From Cymodocea nodosa (taxonomy: Eukaryota; Streptophyta; Magnoliopsida; Alismatales; Cymodoceaceae): 64,000 nt of DNA. The notes under the pieces are model-generated. The model was not told where the DNA came from. It ran no database searches and saw only the letters and a program-made list of their open reading frames with translations. Below, piece after piece: positions 23,940 to 35,801 of the stretch; position 1 is the stretch's first letter, and the number at the start of each line of letters is the position of its first letter. The DNA lies in the NCBI GenBank assembly GCA_036874045.1, contig CM072335.1, forward strand, positions 13,908,001-13,972,000, given 5' to 3'. The translations under genes and the position numbers were made by a program.

Positions 23940-25670
23940 TGTTAGTTCAATTATTTATTAGTTAATTTTGATGATGAAAAGCGTGTGGTTTAATTATTTC
24001 TACCATATTTTAACTATCTTTTTATTCAAATGAATCTTGGCTAACTACTTTGTACTCAAAGTCTTTTAAATTAGAATTCGACAGGTTATTTTGTCTACAA
24101 TGTATTGATCGGAGAGTTAATTTATAAGTCACCGAAGAAAATAGGACAAATCGGATGGTTGAGCTTCTCTCCTAGCTTTTCAAACAGCTATATCAGTAAC
24201 TATCCGAAAGGTATTTATCTTCGGTGAGTTAAGTATTTTTATGTCTGGATATGACTTTTATGGTAAGTATTCGAAATCCCTTCTGTTTTAGATAGTTAAG
24301 GTTTTTCTTTCTGGATAGTTAGCTGTTTCTCTGATTTAATGCATTTTTGGTTACTTTCTTCTAAAGGACACATGTCAGTCTCTCATCACTTGACTTAAGT
24401 GACTTTTCAGAAGGTTACGATGTAACTATCTAAAAACTCTTAAGAATCGGAGAGTTACCTTCAGTAAGTATCCGAAAATAGTTTTAAGCTTCGGATGATT
24501 GAGTTTTCTATTATTTTTGACTTAAGTGACTTTTCGGAAGGTTACCTATGTAACTATCCGAAATGACTTAAGGATCGGAGAGTTATCTTTTATAAGTATC
24601 CAAAACATGCATTCTCTATCGGATAATTTATTTTTTATATATTTTATGATGCTATTTCAGAAGGACACGTGTTTCAATTTTAATACATGACTTAAGTGGT
24701 ATTTCGGTATGTTAGTTCTATCTATCCGAAATGATTTTGAGTTTCGGTAGGTTATCTGTTTAAGTCTCCGATTTTCTAAAAGTCTCCGAAGATTTTATTT
24801 TTACAAAAACTGCAACTATTATTAATTGACTAATCTTTGTGGCAAGATATCTTTTGATTGCAGATCTCAACTTTATTATGGTTGAAGATTGCTGGAAATG
24901 AATTACTTTTTAAGGCATCTGACCAATTCAGAATTCTTTCCATCTATGCAAATCTCGAAGGAAAAATAAAAAGGATTTTGTAGAAAATTGAAATACACAT
25001 AGAATTTTTCAACACTCGAAAGGGAGAAATTGTCTGCTTAGTTTTTCTACAAACATCCTGAAGATTTGTCTACAACAAAGTCCAGAAGATCATAAGGTGC
25101 AAATAAATCAAGAATTCTCTTCAAAGCTTCAAAAATCAACTCTTCTTGGGAGTTGACCTCGTGTTGTGTGTCTTTGTCATTTTGAGTTTGTGACTCCTAG
25201 TGTTAAATTGCTTTCTCTTTAGCTTTAAAACCCTAACTCACAAGGGTGTTGTGAATATACCTTCACAAGGTCGGGGCCTTGGTGAAGAGAGTAAAGTGTG
25301 ATACTTCACTTGCTCAAGATTGGGGTCTTGAGTACACAAAGTTGGTGCTTTGTGTGAGGTTTTTGTTTAGCCTTTAAAAACATCTGTAAGGTTGTTGCTT
25401 AGCCTACAAAAGCAACTTGTTTAAGGTTTGTGCTTAGCCTTAAAAGCACTTAGTGGAATTCTCGAGGTTGTGGCCTTAAGGAGTGGACTACCTAGTTTGG
25501 GGAACCACTATAAATCTCTTTGTGTTCTTTACTTTCTGCACTGCAAGTTTTAATTTCAAAATGAATTAATCAGGGTTCATTAGTGTCAATAACTTCCAAA
25601 GTTTTAAAAGAAAAATAAATTTTATTAGGACACTATTCACCCCCCTCTAGTGTGCCATTCGATCCTTTCA
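23940..25670 (+). repeat. Element B 3' LTR
   Basis: This 1731-bp LTR, TGTTAGTTC...CCTTTCA, is collinear with 11223-12950. By eye there are scattered differences, more than between the two L LTRs. That does not sit easily with L being the younger insertion only by chance; L and B are independent insertions in A. Confidence 0.95.
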
Positions 25671-26558
25671 ATTCTTCCATCTTTTCTTCTTATTCGCTTG
25701 ATCCTCTTCTATTAGCAATGGATAGAAGATTTGTATATGCCCTTGCCTTTTGCATTTAAAGTATGTAGGGATTGCTCTTTTGGAGGAGTTGGTCTTATTG
25801 TTTTTCTTCATGAATTTTCTGAAATTCCTTGCCAACAACATGATCTCATCATCATTTGAACTCACAGCTTCTTCTGTTGAAGGAAATGCAATTTCCTTTT
25901 TCTTCTTAGCTTTCTTTTTAATAGTTCCCTCTTGTTCCTTCCAATCCTTCATCTAGACCTCGTGGGCCAGTAGATTGCCCAATAGCTCTTCAATAGTGTA
26001 GTTGTTAAGGTCCTTGAAGTCTTGAATGGAGGTGCATTTTTGTATCCACTTAATAGTTAAACTTCTCAAAATCTTTTGTACCTGTTCACGTGAAGAGAAT
26101 TTCATTCCCAAGCCTTTAAGACTGTTAATAATCTTAGAAAATCTTGAAAACATTTCAGTTATGCTTTCATTATCATTCATTTTAAATAATTCTAGTTTTC
26201 TCAACAAGATGCTAATTTTTGTGTCTTTTACCTAACTTGTACTTTCGTTTGTAACTTAAAGGATTTTCCAAGCTTCATGTACTGATTTACATGTAGAAAC
26301 TTTATTATACTATTTAGCTGTTGGTGCATAGTATATAGCATTCAACCCTTGAGCATCCAACTAGATGATTCTCTCATCCTCGTTAGTCCAGTCCATAATA
26401 TTACTAGTAGGAAGTGTAGTTCCAGGAACGACAATCTTCTAGAGTTTTACATCAGAATTCCTGAGGAAACACTTTATTCTATTCTTCTAATAATTATAGT
26501 TGGAACCATCGAATAGAGAAGGTCTATGGATGTTTTGCCCATTAGCAAATTGTGCCAT
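25671..26558 (-). pseudogene. Element A gag, N-terminal half
   Basis: The start is ATG at 26558-26556 (MAQFANGQNIHRPSLFDGSN), equal to the start of C at 45422. In-frame stops follow where C has Trp or Gln, for example NYNY-stop (TGG to TAG) and VKL-stop. The capsid-like region (ESITEMFSRFSKIINSLKGL, near 26140) and LLGNLLAHE (near 25970) are recognisable. The zinc knuckle is damaged: C has CFKCKRQGHIQTFC, here both outer cysteines read Tyr (YFKCKRQGHIQIFY near 25750). The reading continues past B at 11222. Confidence 0.87.
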
Positions 26559-26597
26559 TAAAATCTAGATGGTTAAATCTTTAAATGGATTAACTAA

Positions 26598-26609
26598 GCT
26601 TTAATACCA
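26598..26609 (-). promoter_or_regulatory. Primer binding site of A (tRNA-iMet type, degraded)
   Basis: On the minus strand TGGTATTAAAGC starts two bases after the LTR end. The sister element C has the intact TGGTATCAGAGC at 45460-45471. Confidence 0.8.
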
Positions 26610-26611
26610 AT

Positions 26612-28205
26612 TGTTAGGATCGTATGGCTCATCAGAAGGGGGGTGAATGGTGTGTGTATGTAATTTTAACTTCTTTTCAAACTAAACTAGTTGATTTACT
26701 TAATGAGTGAGTACAAATATTTAATAAACATGTATAGTAGTAATAAAGTCTAGACACAAAGAGATTTTTAGGTGGTTCACCAACCTAGCTAGCCCACCCC
26801 CAAGATTCACTTGAGCTTCACTAAGTATTTAAATACTTACAACACTTGCTTTCAGATTGAAGCAAGAACCAACACTTGAGCTTCCAGGTAGAAGCTTAGC
26901 AACAACCTTTCTCGAGCTTTCAAGTCCAAGCTCTTAACCAATAGTGAGTTTTTAGGTACAACCCCATGAACCAACAGCCTTAAGCTTTGAATTAGAGTTT
27001 GAGCGTAGAGAGCTTTTGCGCTTCAGTATGCTTGAGAATATTTCTCTTTTGTATTTGTAAACTGAGTGTATTGCTGGAATTTTTGAGTAGCTCACAATAT
27101 TTGATAATCGTTGTCCTTATCTTCCCTTTACTAATCATATTTATACCAAGAGGTATAACGATCATATTTCTTCCAATGATATTTGTCCTGTTGTACTTGC
27201 TGTATAGTTAGTCCTAAAAATGGTAAGTTACCATTCTACATACTATTCTTTATACAACCTTTCGATTTTATTTGATTTTCAGATAGTTAGATTTATAACC
27301 TTCTGAAAACTCGAATAGTTATCTTGTAACTCTCTGAAAAACTCGAACAGTTATACTTGTCACGTGATTCTTTAAGTTCTACACGAGAGTCTTTTTAGTT
27401 TCGATCAATTAGCTTGTAACTCTTTGAAAAACTCAAACAATTATCTTGTAACTCTTCGAAAAACTCAAATAGTTATCTTTTAATGCTATTTGACTTTTAT
27501 CACGTGCATATTTTAAATAACTTAACTATTCGGATAGTTAGCTTCCTAACTTTCCGAAATCAATATACTTTTGGATAGTTACATGTTGTAACTTATTTGA
27601 AAATCCTTTTAAGACTTTGACTGAGTTTCTAAATTCTACACATGCATAACTATCTGACTTAAGTTTTTAGATAGTTCATTCTATAACCTTCCAAAAACAT
27701 CTTGTTTTTTGGATGGTTAACTTTCCTAACTTTCTAAAAGTCTTCTAAGCTTTCGATTGGATTTCTACACATGTATAATAAATAACTTAAGTTCTCGAAT
27801 GGTTAAATCTCCTAACTTTTCGATTTCCTTTGTCTTTCGAATAGTTAGCTCCTTAACTCTCCAATTTTCCAAGATAGTTATCTTATTAACTTTCTAAAGG
27901 CCCTTTTATTTTCGGATAGTTATCCTTCTAACTATCCGAAGGTATTTCTGTTGCTTTTAAATGGTCTTTTGGAAACTTAAACATTTAACCTTCCGATTTT
28001 CTTCTTCTTTCGGATACATAAGCTTTAACTTGTGTTGTAACTATCTAAAGTTCTTATATCTCTATAGTAGCAATTTCTGAACTACTTGTATCTATTTATC
28101 TACCTTCTGATCTTCAATATGCTGAACTATTTTGTGATATCTGTGAAATACAATTTGTTTCCTCACACAGGTTTTTTGCATTATCAAAATACAAAGGTTC
28201 TAACA
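26612..28205 (-). repeat. Element A 5' LTR
   Basis: The plus-strand reading is TGTTAGGATCGTATGG...GGTTCTAACA, 1594 bp. From 27255 to 28060 it is packed with dyads at irregular 30-90 bp spacing. The clearest is TTCGGATAGTTA-TCCTTC-TAACTATCCGAA (27911-27940), a perfect 12-bp stem. CACGTG occurs near 27360 and 27502. Confidence 0.93.
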
Positions 28206-28290
28206 CTTAATTTACTTTCACAAATAATAGTAATTGTGTAAATATGATTACATTTGTTTAGCACACATCATCAAAACAAAATACTCAACA
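28206..28290 (-). repeat. Fragment of a D-family LTR
   Basis: The reverse complement starts TGTTGAGTATTTTG and matches the first 85 bases of the D LTR (61541-61625) with few changes. Its remainder must lie left of the window, on the other side of A. So A was inserted in this LTR. No D-type purine tract precedes it at 28291, so this is a solo LTR or a 5' LTR. Confidence 0.85.
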
Positions 28291-28349
28291 ATTTTGGAAG
28301 GTTTCATTTTTCTTAAAGTATAGAATTAGATACTTTCACTGAAAGTCAT
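28291..28349 (+). repeat. Piece of E 5' LTR left of G2
   Basis: This short stretch ends in the target duplication GTCAT (28345-28349) shared with 57341-57345, so it is continuous with 57346 before the G2 insertion. Assignment to E's LTR is inferred from that continuity and from the LTR length expected from B. Confidence 0.6.
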
Positions 28350-30398
28350 TGTTCTTGTTTTGTTATCTTCTGTTTACTTATATGTGTATATTAATAATTT
28401 CTTTTAGAAGTAAACAAACAATTTCCACAAATTAAGTATTGTTTAGTGTGAAAATCTTGTTTGATTTGTTTATCTTAATAAATTCTTTTAGAAGTAAACA
28501 ACCAACTTTTCACACAAATTAGATATTAAGTCCAATTTATATTTTTACTACAAGTGCACAGTGTATATTGTATTTGTGTGCAAGTACAGGTCGATCCCAT
28601 AGAGATTTAGTAAGAATTGTGTACTATTTCACTTTTTATATTGGAGTTTATATGTGTTCAGTTAAGTACTTCATTGAGTTATAGTTAACTCAACGGACTT
28701 AATTTGTGGAGTTATGGTTAACTCAACAAACTAACCTTGTGAACTTAAGTTAACTTTACGAGCCTATCTTTCCAATTAAATACTGCTATTCACAAAGGAA
28801 TTCGGCCAACCATTAGGCGGTTCCATAGAATGTAAATAACATCAATTAAGCTTTTTAATGTTAGTTAATCTGAGATTCATCATTAAGCAACACTAACATT
28901 CAGATATTTCAAATAGTAACCATTAAGATTTTTAGTATTCTATACGAATCAAGTTCAGTAAACAATAAAACTATTTTCTCTTCTTTGAATCAAACAAACA
29001 TAAAACATTCACATTACTAACAATGATAACATTAATCACGATACAAAACAAACAATACAACACTTTAATACTAAATGTAAACACATATAATTAATTATTT
29101 TTGGTATTTTTGTTTTGATATGTTCCTGAAGATGAGCGAAAAGTGAAATGTAAAAATCTCTATCAATAGTAAGAACTTCCGTCACTACATGTGACATGAT
29201 TACACCATTGAAAACTTAATCACTTATAGTCTTGCCTCCTCTTTCTATAGAATCGTGAACCAAGACTTGTAAGTTGATCTCCTCTTTAGTATACTGGCAT
29301 CAACTCGAAACTAAGGCTAGAAGCTTCTCGATCTCTTGAGATATGAGTCGATGCTTGGTGAAAATGACTTCCCTTCCTACGATGCAATCACTCATCATAG
29401 TGGTTGTCAGTCACCATGTTTGGCTCAGAATCGACCCAACATCTGAAATGTATCCGCATAGACCTTCGATGGTTGGTGATTTTGGTGGTGGTGTGGAGCT
29501 TCAAGGAACTTCCGACGCTTCCTGCAGTTAGCACGATTCTCCATCTCCCACACTCTTTCTTCTTCTTTCTCCTCTTCTTTTATATTTCTTTTAGTAATAA
29601 CTGTTTCTACTTAAATGATCAGATGGATTTCCTTTATTCATATCAACGATGGAGATTTCTTCTTCATTCCATGAGTTAATTCCTACGTGATACGTGCAAT
29701 CATGGTTTTCCTTCGAATTTCCTGTTTCTACAACTACTACAGTGGCATGTTAGAAAATAAATGGTCCATGGAGTTAGTGTAAGTCAACGAACTTACTTCG
29801 TTGATTTAATTATAAAACACGTGCATAATTCTAACTTAACGAGTTCAGATGTTTTAGATAGTTACAACTATAAGTATCCAAAACTTATATGCATTTTGGA
29901 TAGTTAACACCTAACCTTTCGAAAGATAACTTAAGTCAAGTTTCTAGATCGCGACACGTGTCATTGGTAAGTTTTATGATAAAAAGATATTACAGATACT
30001 TGCAAACCTAACTATCTAATGCTCAGATGCATTTTGGATAGTTAGCATCTAACTTATCGAAAATCCACTTAAGTCATGTATTAAGGTAATAACATGTGTA
30101 CTTCAAGAAATAATAAAATATTCTTTAAGCGTTTAAAACACAATTGTTCGATACATAAAATGTAACTCTTTGAAATAACAGAAAATTCAGATACTTAAGA
30201 ATTTCAAAGCTTGTAACTTACTAATAGTGTAGAAATGTAATTAATTAACACTAATTTCTTGAATTATGTAGATTCTTTCATTAAGGCATATAACAGTGCA
30301 ATTATAACATAATGGCTTAATTCTCATATGATAAACTAAATATTATGCAATTAACCATCATTTAACCCTTAATATTATACACTTTTTCATTCCAAACA
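28350..30398 (-). repeat. Element G2 3' LTR
   Basis: The minus-strand reading starts TGTTTGGAATGAAAAAGTG at 30398 and ends ...AAGAACA at 28350 (2049 bp). It holds an 84-bp imperfect duplication near the 3' end (units from 28391 and 28475, both TTAATAA...TTCTTTTAGAAGTAAACAA). The region 29865-30080 has two ACTTAAGTCA sites (29929 and 30067), GACACGTGTC (29953-29962) and GGATAGTTA dyads. It is absent from the G1 LTRs and resembles parts of the copia B and D LTRs. Confidence 0.92.
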
Positions 30399-30441
30399 CT
30401 TCTCCTATACTTAACTTTTGGTAGTCCCTTAGCAAACTACT
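30399..30441 (-). promoter_or_regulatory. G2 polypurine tract and hairpin, degraded
   Basis: On the minus strand GTTTGCTAAGGGACTACC is followed by AAAAGTTAAGTATAGGAGAAG, directly before the LTR start. G1 and L have the better conserved CTAAGGGACTAGCAAA and GGTATGGGGG versions. Confidence 0.75.
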
Positions 30442-31775
30442 AAGATCTAACTAATTAGCCTTTCTAAAATGCTAGAATTAATTCTTCATTTTGTATCTTC
30501 AGAATACATAGATTAGATTAATGTAAAGATATTCTGTATTAATTCAGTAATCTAAATTAACATTGTTTTCTCCTCTCCTATCTGCAAAACTATTTTAAAC
30601 ATATGTAAATTATATACAAAATATACTAACATCACATAAGAAGTAGTTATATTATCATTTTTTTCTTTTCAAACATTTGTTATCCTGAATTTCCCAATAT
30701 GATTTCCAGAATAAATTTCAACTACATACAAATCAAAACACAATCCAACTCAATATGATTAAAACAAGAAAAATAATGAATTGTATCTTAGATAAACAAC
30801 TTCAAAAGTCTAATCTAGATTCATACTTCAGTAATCATGAATAACAAAAAATATACTCGATTCAAAAGATTTTTGTATTTTCACAAAACACTTTTATCTT
30901 TTTCAAACAGTATATGCATATTTTTACTTTAAAAGTTAATTTGAAAAGCTTGAATCATATAAGAGCTTTCTAGTGTACCCATGTATCAAGCTTTCAGTTA
31001 ACAATCCTATATCTGATTAGGATCTTAGGTTGCCAGATTTAAAGAGTCCTTTCTCAAGTCAACAATCCTTACATACCTATCTACTCAAGTACAAAAGGCT
31101 CGTGATCAAACAAATCAATAAACTCTCAAAGTTTTTCTCTTTTTTTCCTCTTTTTCCTTTTCAACATAGTATATATAAGTATTTCATTAATATAGATGCA
31201 ATAAAACACAAATCTCATACAATCCTGCTTCTATAATTTACTGAAAACATGAATCCATATCAATAAGCTCATACTTTTTCTGTAGTTTAATAAGATTTAC
31301 ACATAAATCATTTTACAAGTTTAATCAATCAAATTAAATGTATCATTGATCATATATATTTCATTTAATCCAAAAATTAACATTTTAGCTCTTTCAGGAT
31401 TTCAGATCATTTCTTGAGTTACAGTTAAGCATTCTGATTTCTTTAAAATCATGAAACTGTTAAACTCATACAATTCAATAAAAAAATAAGATACTATATC
31501 CAAATTTGTATTAATAGTAAAATTTGTAGCATCTTATATAAGATTTTAAATATAACATTCAAGTAGTTACAGTTCTTAAAAATTTTTACAGTTTCAATTA
31601 TCAGATAGTTATAGGAAATTTTGATTAGTTACAGTAAATTCATAAAAAAATTTTAGTTTCCATAGAAATTTGTAGCATCATCCAAATTCCTCTAATTAAC
31701 AAGATTACTTGAATTTTAATCTAATTACCTCCCCCCATACCTACATTTTGCATTGTCCTCAATGTAACTAGGCTC
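30442..31775 (-). other. G2 3' untranslated region
   Basis: No gene seen; AT-rich. At 31727-31768 on the minus strand CATTGAGGACAATG is followed by AAAATGTAGGTATGGGGGG. This is the hairpin plus G-rich motif also seen in L at 5335-5372. Confidence 0.6.
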
Positions 31776-32483
31776 TTAAGGTCCTAGAGCCATAGGTTCT
31801 GGCTCTTCTTGTTTCACTTCTTCCTCTTCCAAAGGACCAACTTTAAATTGTCCTTCTACAATGGTTAATGTTTGGTGTTGTTCCACCTTAATTTCATATT
31901 GGGCTTTTAACTTTTCTTTAGCTTGTCTTTTCTGAAGTGCATCAAACAAAAAGTGTGCTTTTGCTACTATCATATCTTCTAAGTCTCCTTAGCTTCTTCC
32001 AAATTGGACTAGTTCTTCAAATTCTTTTAATTCCTCTTTAGATGATGGGCCCATGAATACTACTGTTTCTATTGGTCGAGGTGGCAGAACTAAAGGTCCC
32101 AGTTGCTGTTCTGCTACAGTAGGTACTTTAGTTTGTTCTCTCTCTTATTGAATCCTCACATGAGCAACTATAGTTCTTACAAACCAAAGTCTTGACTTTT
32201 GTTTGATAAGTTCAAGGGCAACTTCATTGTTAGGTCTAATTCTTCTCTCCCAATTAATAGTTGTCTTTGTTGCCACTCGTATTCTTGTTTCCATTATCGT
32301 AGGTATTTTGACATTCAAATCTACTAACACCCTTGTAAAGTGAAAATTGTCAACCTCTACTTGTTTTAACTCCTCTCTAGTGATATTCTAGATTTTCCAC
32401 CTTGAATGCCAGTCTTTCTATTCTCTAAGGAATCTTATCGTGTTAATTGAATCCCAGAAGCTCTACGCCATCTTCTCTTTCAT
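31776..32483 (-). pseudogene. G2 extra ORF, N-terminal part
   Basis: A likely start is ATG at 32483 (MKEKMA). Recognisable segments shared with G1 are VLVDLNVKIPTIMETRIRVA (near 32330-32270; G1 near 47515), EVALELIKQKSRLWF and MIVAKAHFLFDALQKRQ (near 31970; G1 near 47920). The reading stops at 31776 after PEPMALGP. G1's ORF goes on for another 1.6 kb from the equivalent point with the conserved LVNWDGM domain. So G2 either lost that part by deletion or represents a short form. Stops occur in the N-terminal 150 bp. Function unknown; position corresponds to the env-like ORF of Athila. Confidence 0.65.
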
Positions 32484-32639
32484 GGTATTATGGAATAGAA
32501 TGAAATAGGCATGATCTTTTCTATTCTAAGTACTAAATGATTTCTGTGGATAATGCCGCCAAATCCTAAATAAACCTTAGGTTTTTGGTGGGTAATCGAG
32601 TCATTTCCCACGTAATTTTTTGCTACTAACATGTACTAC

Positions 32640-33240
32640 TCCGTGGAGTTATAGTTAACTCCATGAACTAAGTCTATGGACTTACCTTAAGTACTCCATT
32701 GGTTATAGTTAACTCAACAAAGTAAGTTTGTGGACTTATCCTAGACTCAACGGAGTAAGTTCATTAAGTTAAGCTTAAATCAATAGACCTCTCGTAAAGT
32801 TATATCTAATAAAATAATGAAAATATACTAATTTTATTTGGTCAAAGTTGAAAAACTCTTCGTTCTGATCGACTCTTGATTTTTACTTTTTTTCTTAACT
32901 TCGATCAGACCATGTTCTTCCTTGGTTGAACTGAAATTACATTTTCTTACACACTTGGTTAAACCATTGGTATGTTTCAATTGCACCGATATTTTTACTT
33001 AATATAAAAATTCTCTTTTAGCTTCGGTCAGACCAACGGATCCTTTCAATGTTACTGAAATTTTTTTTTTCTTTTTCTTTTTAAAATTAGGTTTTTTTCT
33101 ACTTCGATAAAATCATTGGTTTCTCTTAGTTTTACTAGACAAATTAAAAGTTTAAATTTTCTATTTCGGTTAGACCAAAGATTGTGCTCGGTTAAACTAA
33201 TAATATATATAATTTTTTTAATTTAATTTTTTTTAATTAT
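32640..33240 (-). repeat. Spacer with diverged GGTCAGACC repeats
   Basis: Between integrase and extra ORF of G2 a motif recurs about every 45-80 bp on the plus strand. Copies are TCGATCAGACCATG (32900), TTGGTTAAACCATTGG (32955), TTCGGTCAGACCAACGG (33023), TCGATAAAATCATTGG (33104), TCGGTTAGACCAAAG (33167) and TCGGTTAAACTAAT (33190). The core GGTYARACC is itself a dyad. The left part (32640-32800) holds GTTGAGTTA-type dyads like those in LTRs. No ORF. Confidence 0.6.
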
Positions 33241-33760
33241 TATTATTTTTATAGATATTTATATCTACTTAATAAGACTTGAGTAGTCCTCTACTCATAC
33301 TTCTTCTATCATCCCAAAGGAATTTTTTGGAAATTTTAGAATAGGTTTGAGTCTTTGTCTATTTACTTTAAATATATTCTGATTTTTAAGATTTTAAATT
33401 TCAATAGCTCCATAGGAATAAATGTTTCAAATTATGTAAGGTCTTGCTCATCTAGATCTTAATTTCCCTAGATAGTTATGAAGTCTAGTCATGTAAATAT
33501 ATACTTCTTGGCCTATTTCAAAAGTTTTTGGAATAATTTTCTTGTCATGCCATAACTTTATCTTTTCTTTTCCTGTTATAGTTTTCGAATAAGCTTCATT
33601 CCTAAATTCTTCTAACTCAATTAATTGTATCTTTCTATTTTTAGTAGCTTGATTTAAATTAGTGTTTAGAGTTTTTAATGCCTAATAAGCTTTATGTTCA
33701 ATTTTAGCTAGTAAGTGACGACTTTTTCCATATACTATCCTAAAGGGAGACATACCTAGG
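33241..33760 (-). pseudogene. G2 integrase C-terminus
   Basis: The minus frame holds SPFRIVYGKSRHLLAKIEHK (near 33740), IQLIELEEFRNEAY (near 33620), KLWHDKKIIPKTFEIGQEVY (near 33550) and MTRLHNYLGKLRSR (near 33490). The first residues continue the integrase core that ends at 52504. Stops occur (EHKAY-stop, LRSR-stop). The GPY/F-type C-terminal domain (ARPYII) is visible near 33440. Confidence 0.85.
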
Positions 33761-35691
33761 TGTTCAGAATGAAAAAGTGCATAATATTAACGGTTAAATG
33801 ATGGTTAATTGCATAATATTTAGCTTATCATATGAGAATTAAGCCATTATGTTATAATTGCACTATTATATGCGTTAATGAAAGAATCTGCATAATTTTA
33901 GGGAATTAATGTTAATTTCGTATAATTTTGAACTGTCGGTAAATTAGAGGTTGTGAAATTCTTAAGTATCCAAATTTTTTGTTATTTCGGAGAGTTATAT
34001 TTAAAGTATCGAATAGTTATGTTTTAAACGCTAAAAGAATATGTAGGTACACAGTAACAACTTGTTGAGTTAAAGGCTTAAATGTGTAAAATGTACAATA
34101 ACAACTCGTTGAGTTAGTGAGTAAAAATTGTAAGTTGTATATCTGAACTCGTAAAGTTAGATTTATGCACGTGTTGAATTTAAATGCTTTAGTATATCAC
34201 GTGAGATGCACATGTTTAACTCATTAAGTTAGCATAATTGTATGTGTTGAGTTACATGAATACACACTAAGGTAATGTGTTATGTTAGCAACTTATTTCT
34301 TTATTGCACGTGTTTTATGGTTAAATCAATGAAGTAAGTTCGTTGAGTTATTTGTAACTCCATAGACCATATATTTTCTAATATGCCACTGTAGCAGTTG
34401 TAGAAACAAGACATTCGAAGAAAGACCACGATTACACGTATCACGTAGGAATTCACTTGTGGAAGGAAGAAGAAATCGCCATCGTTGATATGAATGAAGG
34501 AAATCTAACCGATCAATTAAGCGGGAGCAGTTACTACTGTATGAAATATAAAAGACATAGAAAAAGTATGTGTAAGGTGTGTTGGAGAATCGCGCTAACT
34601 GCAGGCAGCGTCGGAAATTCCCTAAAGCTCCACACCAACACCATCATCACCATCACCAACCATCGGAGGTCTGTAAGGATACTTGTCTGATGTCGGGCCG
34701 ATTCCGAGCCAAACACAGTGCCTGACAACCATTGTGAGGAGTGATCGCGTCGCAGGAAGGGAAGCCATTTTCACCAAGCATCGGTTCATATATCAGGAGA
34801 TCGTAAAGCTTCTAGCCTTGGTTTCGAGTTGATGCCAGTATGTTGAGGAGGAGATCATCTTGCAATTCTGGACTCGCGATTCTATAGGGAGAGGAGACAA
34901 GATTCTAAGTGATTAAATTTTCAGTGGTGTAATCGCGTCGCATGTAGTGACAGAAGTTTTTACTATCGATAGAGATTTTTACATTTCACCTTTCATTCAT
35001 CTTCAGGAACTCATTAAAAACAAAAACACCAAAAACAACTACTTATTTGTGTTTACAGTTTGTATGTAAGTGTTGTATTGTTTGTTTTGTATTGTGATTA
35101 ATGTTAGAGTTGTTTGTATTGTGAATGTTTTATGTTTGATTGATTCAGAAAATAGGTAATAGTTTTACAGTTTACTAAAATTGATTCGTTCCAAATACTT
35201 AGAGATTTTAATAGTTATTGTTTGAAATATCTGAATGTTAGCGTTGCTCAATGATAAATCTAATTTTAGCTAGCATCAAAGAGCTTAATTGATGTTATTT
35301 ACAATCTGTGGAATCGCCCAATGGTTGGCCAAATTTCTTTGTAATTAACAATTTTGTTAGACTCGTGGAGTTAACTTAAGTCCACGAGGTTAGTTCGTTG
35401 AGTTAGCCATAACTCCACCAACTAGGTCTGTTATGTTAACTGTAATTCAACGGAGTGTTTACTGAACACATAAATTCCAACATAAAAATCAAAATAGTAC
35501 ATAATTTTTAGTTTAACTCTTTTCCCTATGGGATCGACCTGTACTTGCACACAAATACAATATACACTGTGCACTTGTAGTTAAAACACAAATTGGACTT
35601 AATAGCTAATTCGTGTGAAAGGTTGTTAGTTTGCTTCTAAAGGTAATTATTGATATAAGCATAAAAACAGAAGTTAACTAAACTCCAAACA
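33761..35691 (+). repeat. Element G1 5' LTR
   Basis: This 1931-bp LTR starts TGTTCAGAATGAAAAAGTGC and ends ACTCCAAACA. TATA-like AATATAAAAGACATAG is at 34545-34560. The U3 part 34060-34350 carries repeated AACTCGTTGAGTTA-type dyads and CACGTG. The outer part has CGACCTGTACTTGCAC near 35535, common to all Athila-like LTRs here. ORF 34457-34690 is not a gene. Confidence 0.95.
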
Positions 35692-35698
35692 AGTTTTC

Positions 35699-35718
35699 TG
35701 GCGCTGTTGCAGGGGATT
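35699..35718 (+). promoter_or_regulatory. Primer binding site of G1 (tRNA-Asp type)
   Basis: TGGCGCTGTTGCAGGGGATT starts 8 nt after the LTR. It differs at two of the first 17 positions from TGGCGCCGTTGCCGGGG, which pairs with plant tRNA-Asp. Confidence 0.85.
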
Positions 35719-35801
35719 AGAGTTTGATAAGCTAAGCCACTATGAGTGCTGTTTTGTTTTAATAGCAAGAGGAGTGTGTGTTTTCTTATCTAATTGAGAA
35801 T

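Larger units (their letters stand above)
11223..25670 (+). mobile_element. Element B: large Sirevirus-like copia element with extra ORF
   Basis: The order is LTR (11223-12950), iMet primer site, gag, pol, a 1.6 kb non-coding stretch, an extra ORF, purine tract and LTR (23940-25670). It is inserted in A's gag. The target duplications are GTTCT (11218-11222) and ATTCT (25671-25675), one base different. The first dinucleotide TG has become TT in the left LTR. A solo LTR of the L family (20655-22840) splits the extra ORF. Without it B is about 12.3 kb, large for copia but usual for Sirevirus-type elements with an additional ORF after pol. Frameshifts and stops make it defective. Confidence 0.93.
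1..28205 (-). mobile_element. Element A: Sirevirus-like Ty1/copia retrotransposon, interrupted twice
   Basis: The minus-strand order is 5' LTR (26612-28205), iMet-type primer site, gag, protease, integrase, reverse transcriptase/RNase H, purine tract and 3' LTR (1-124, cut by the window edge). The internal region is broken by B (11223-25670) and L (2484-9317). Reading frames and homology to the sister element C resume exactly across both insertions. Without them about 6.9 kb of A remains in the window, so a whole copy would be near 8.4 kb, similar to C. A has no extra ORF between pol and the 3' LTR, unlike B and D. The right flank starts CTTAA; the matching target duplication would lie left of the window. 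Coding parts carry many stops and are inactive. Confidence 0.93.

Noticed and set aside
27255-28060. Regularly repeated dyads looking like a CRISPR array or satellite
   Set aside because: Spacing and units are irregular, the sequence is plant LTR, and no cas-like gene exists. They are LTR dyads.
34457-34728. ORFs in both strands near 34457-34728 and the similar 51411-51602, 29343-29679
   Set aside because: All are in Athila-like LTRs downstream of the TATA box and repeat with the LTR; not protein genes.
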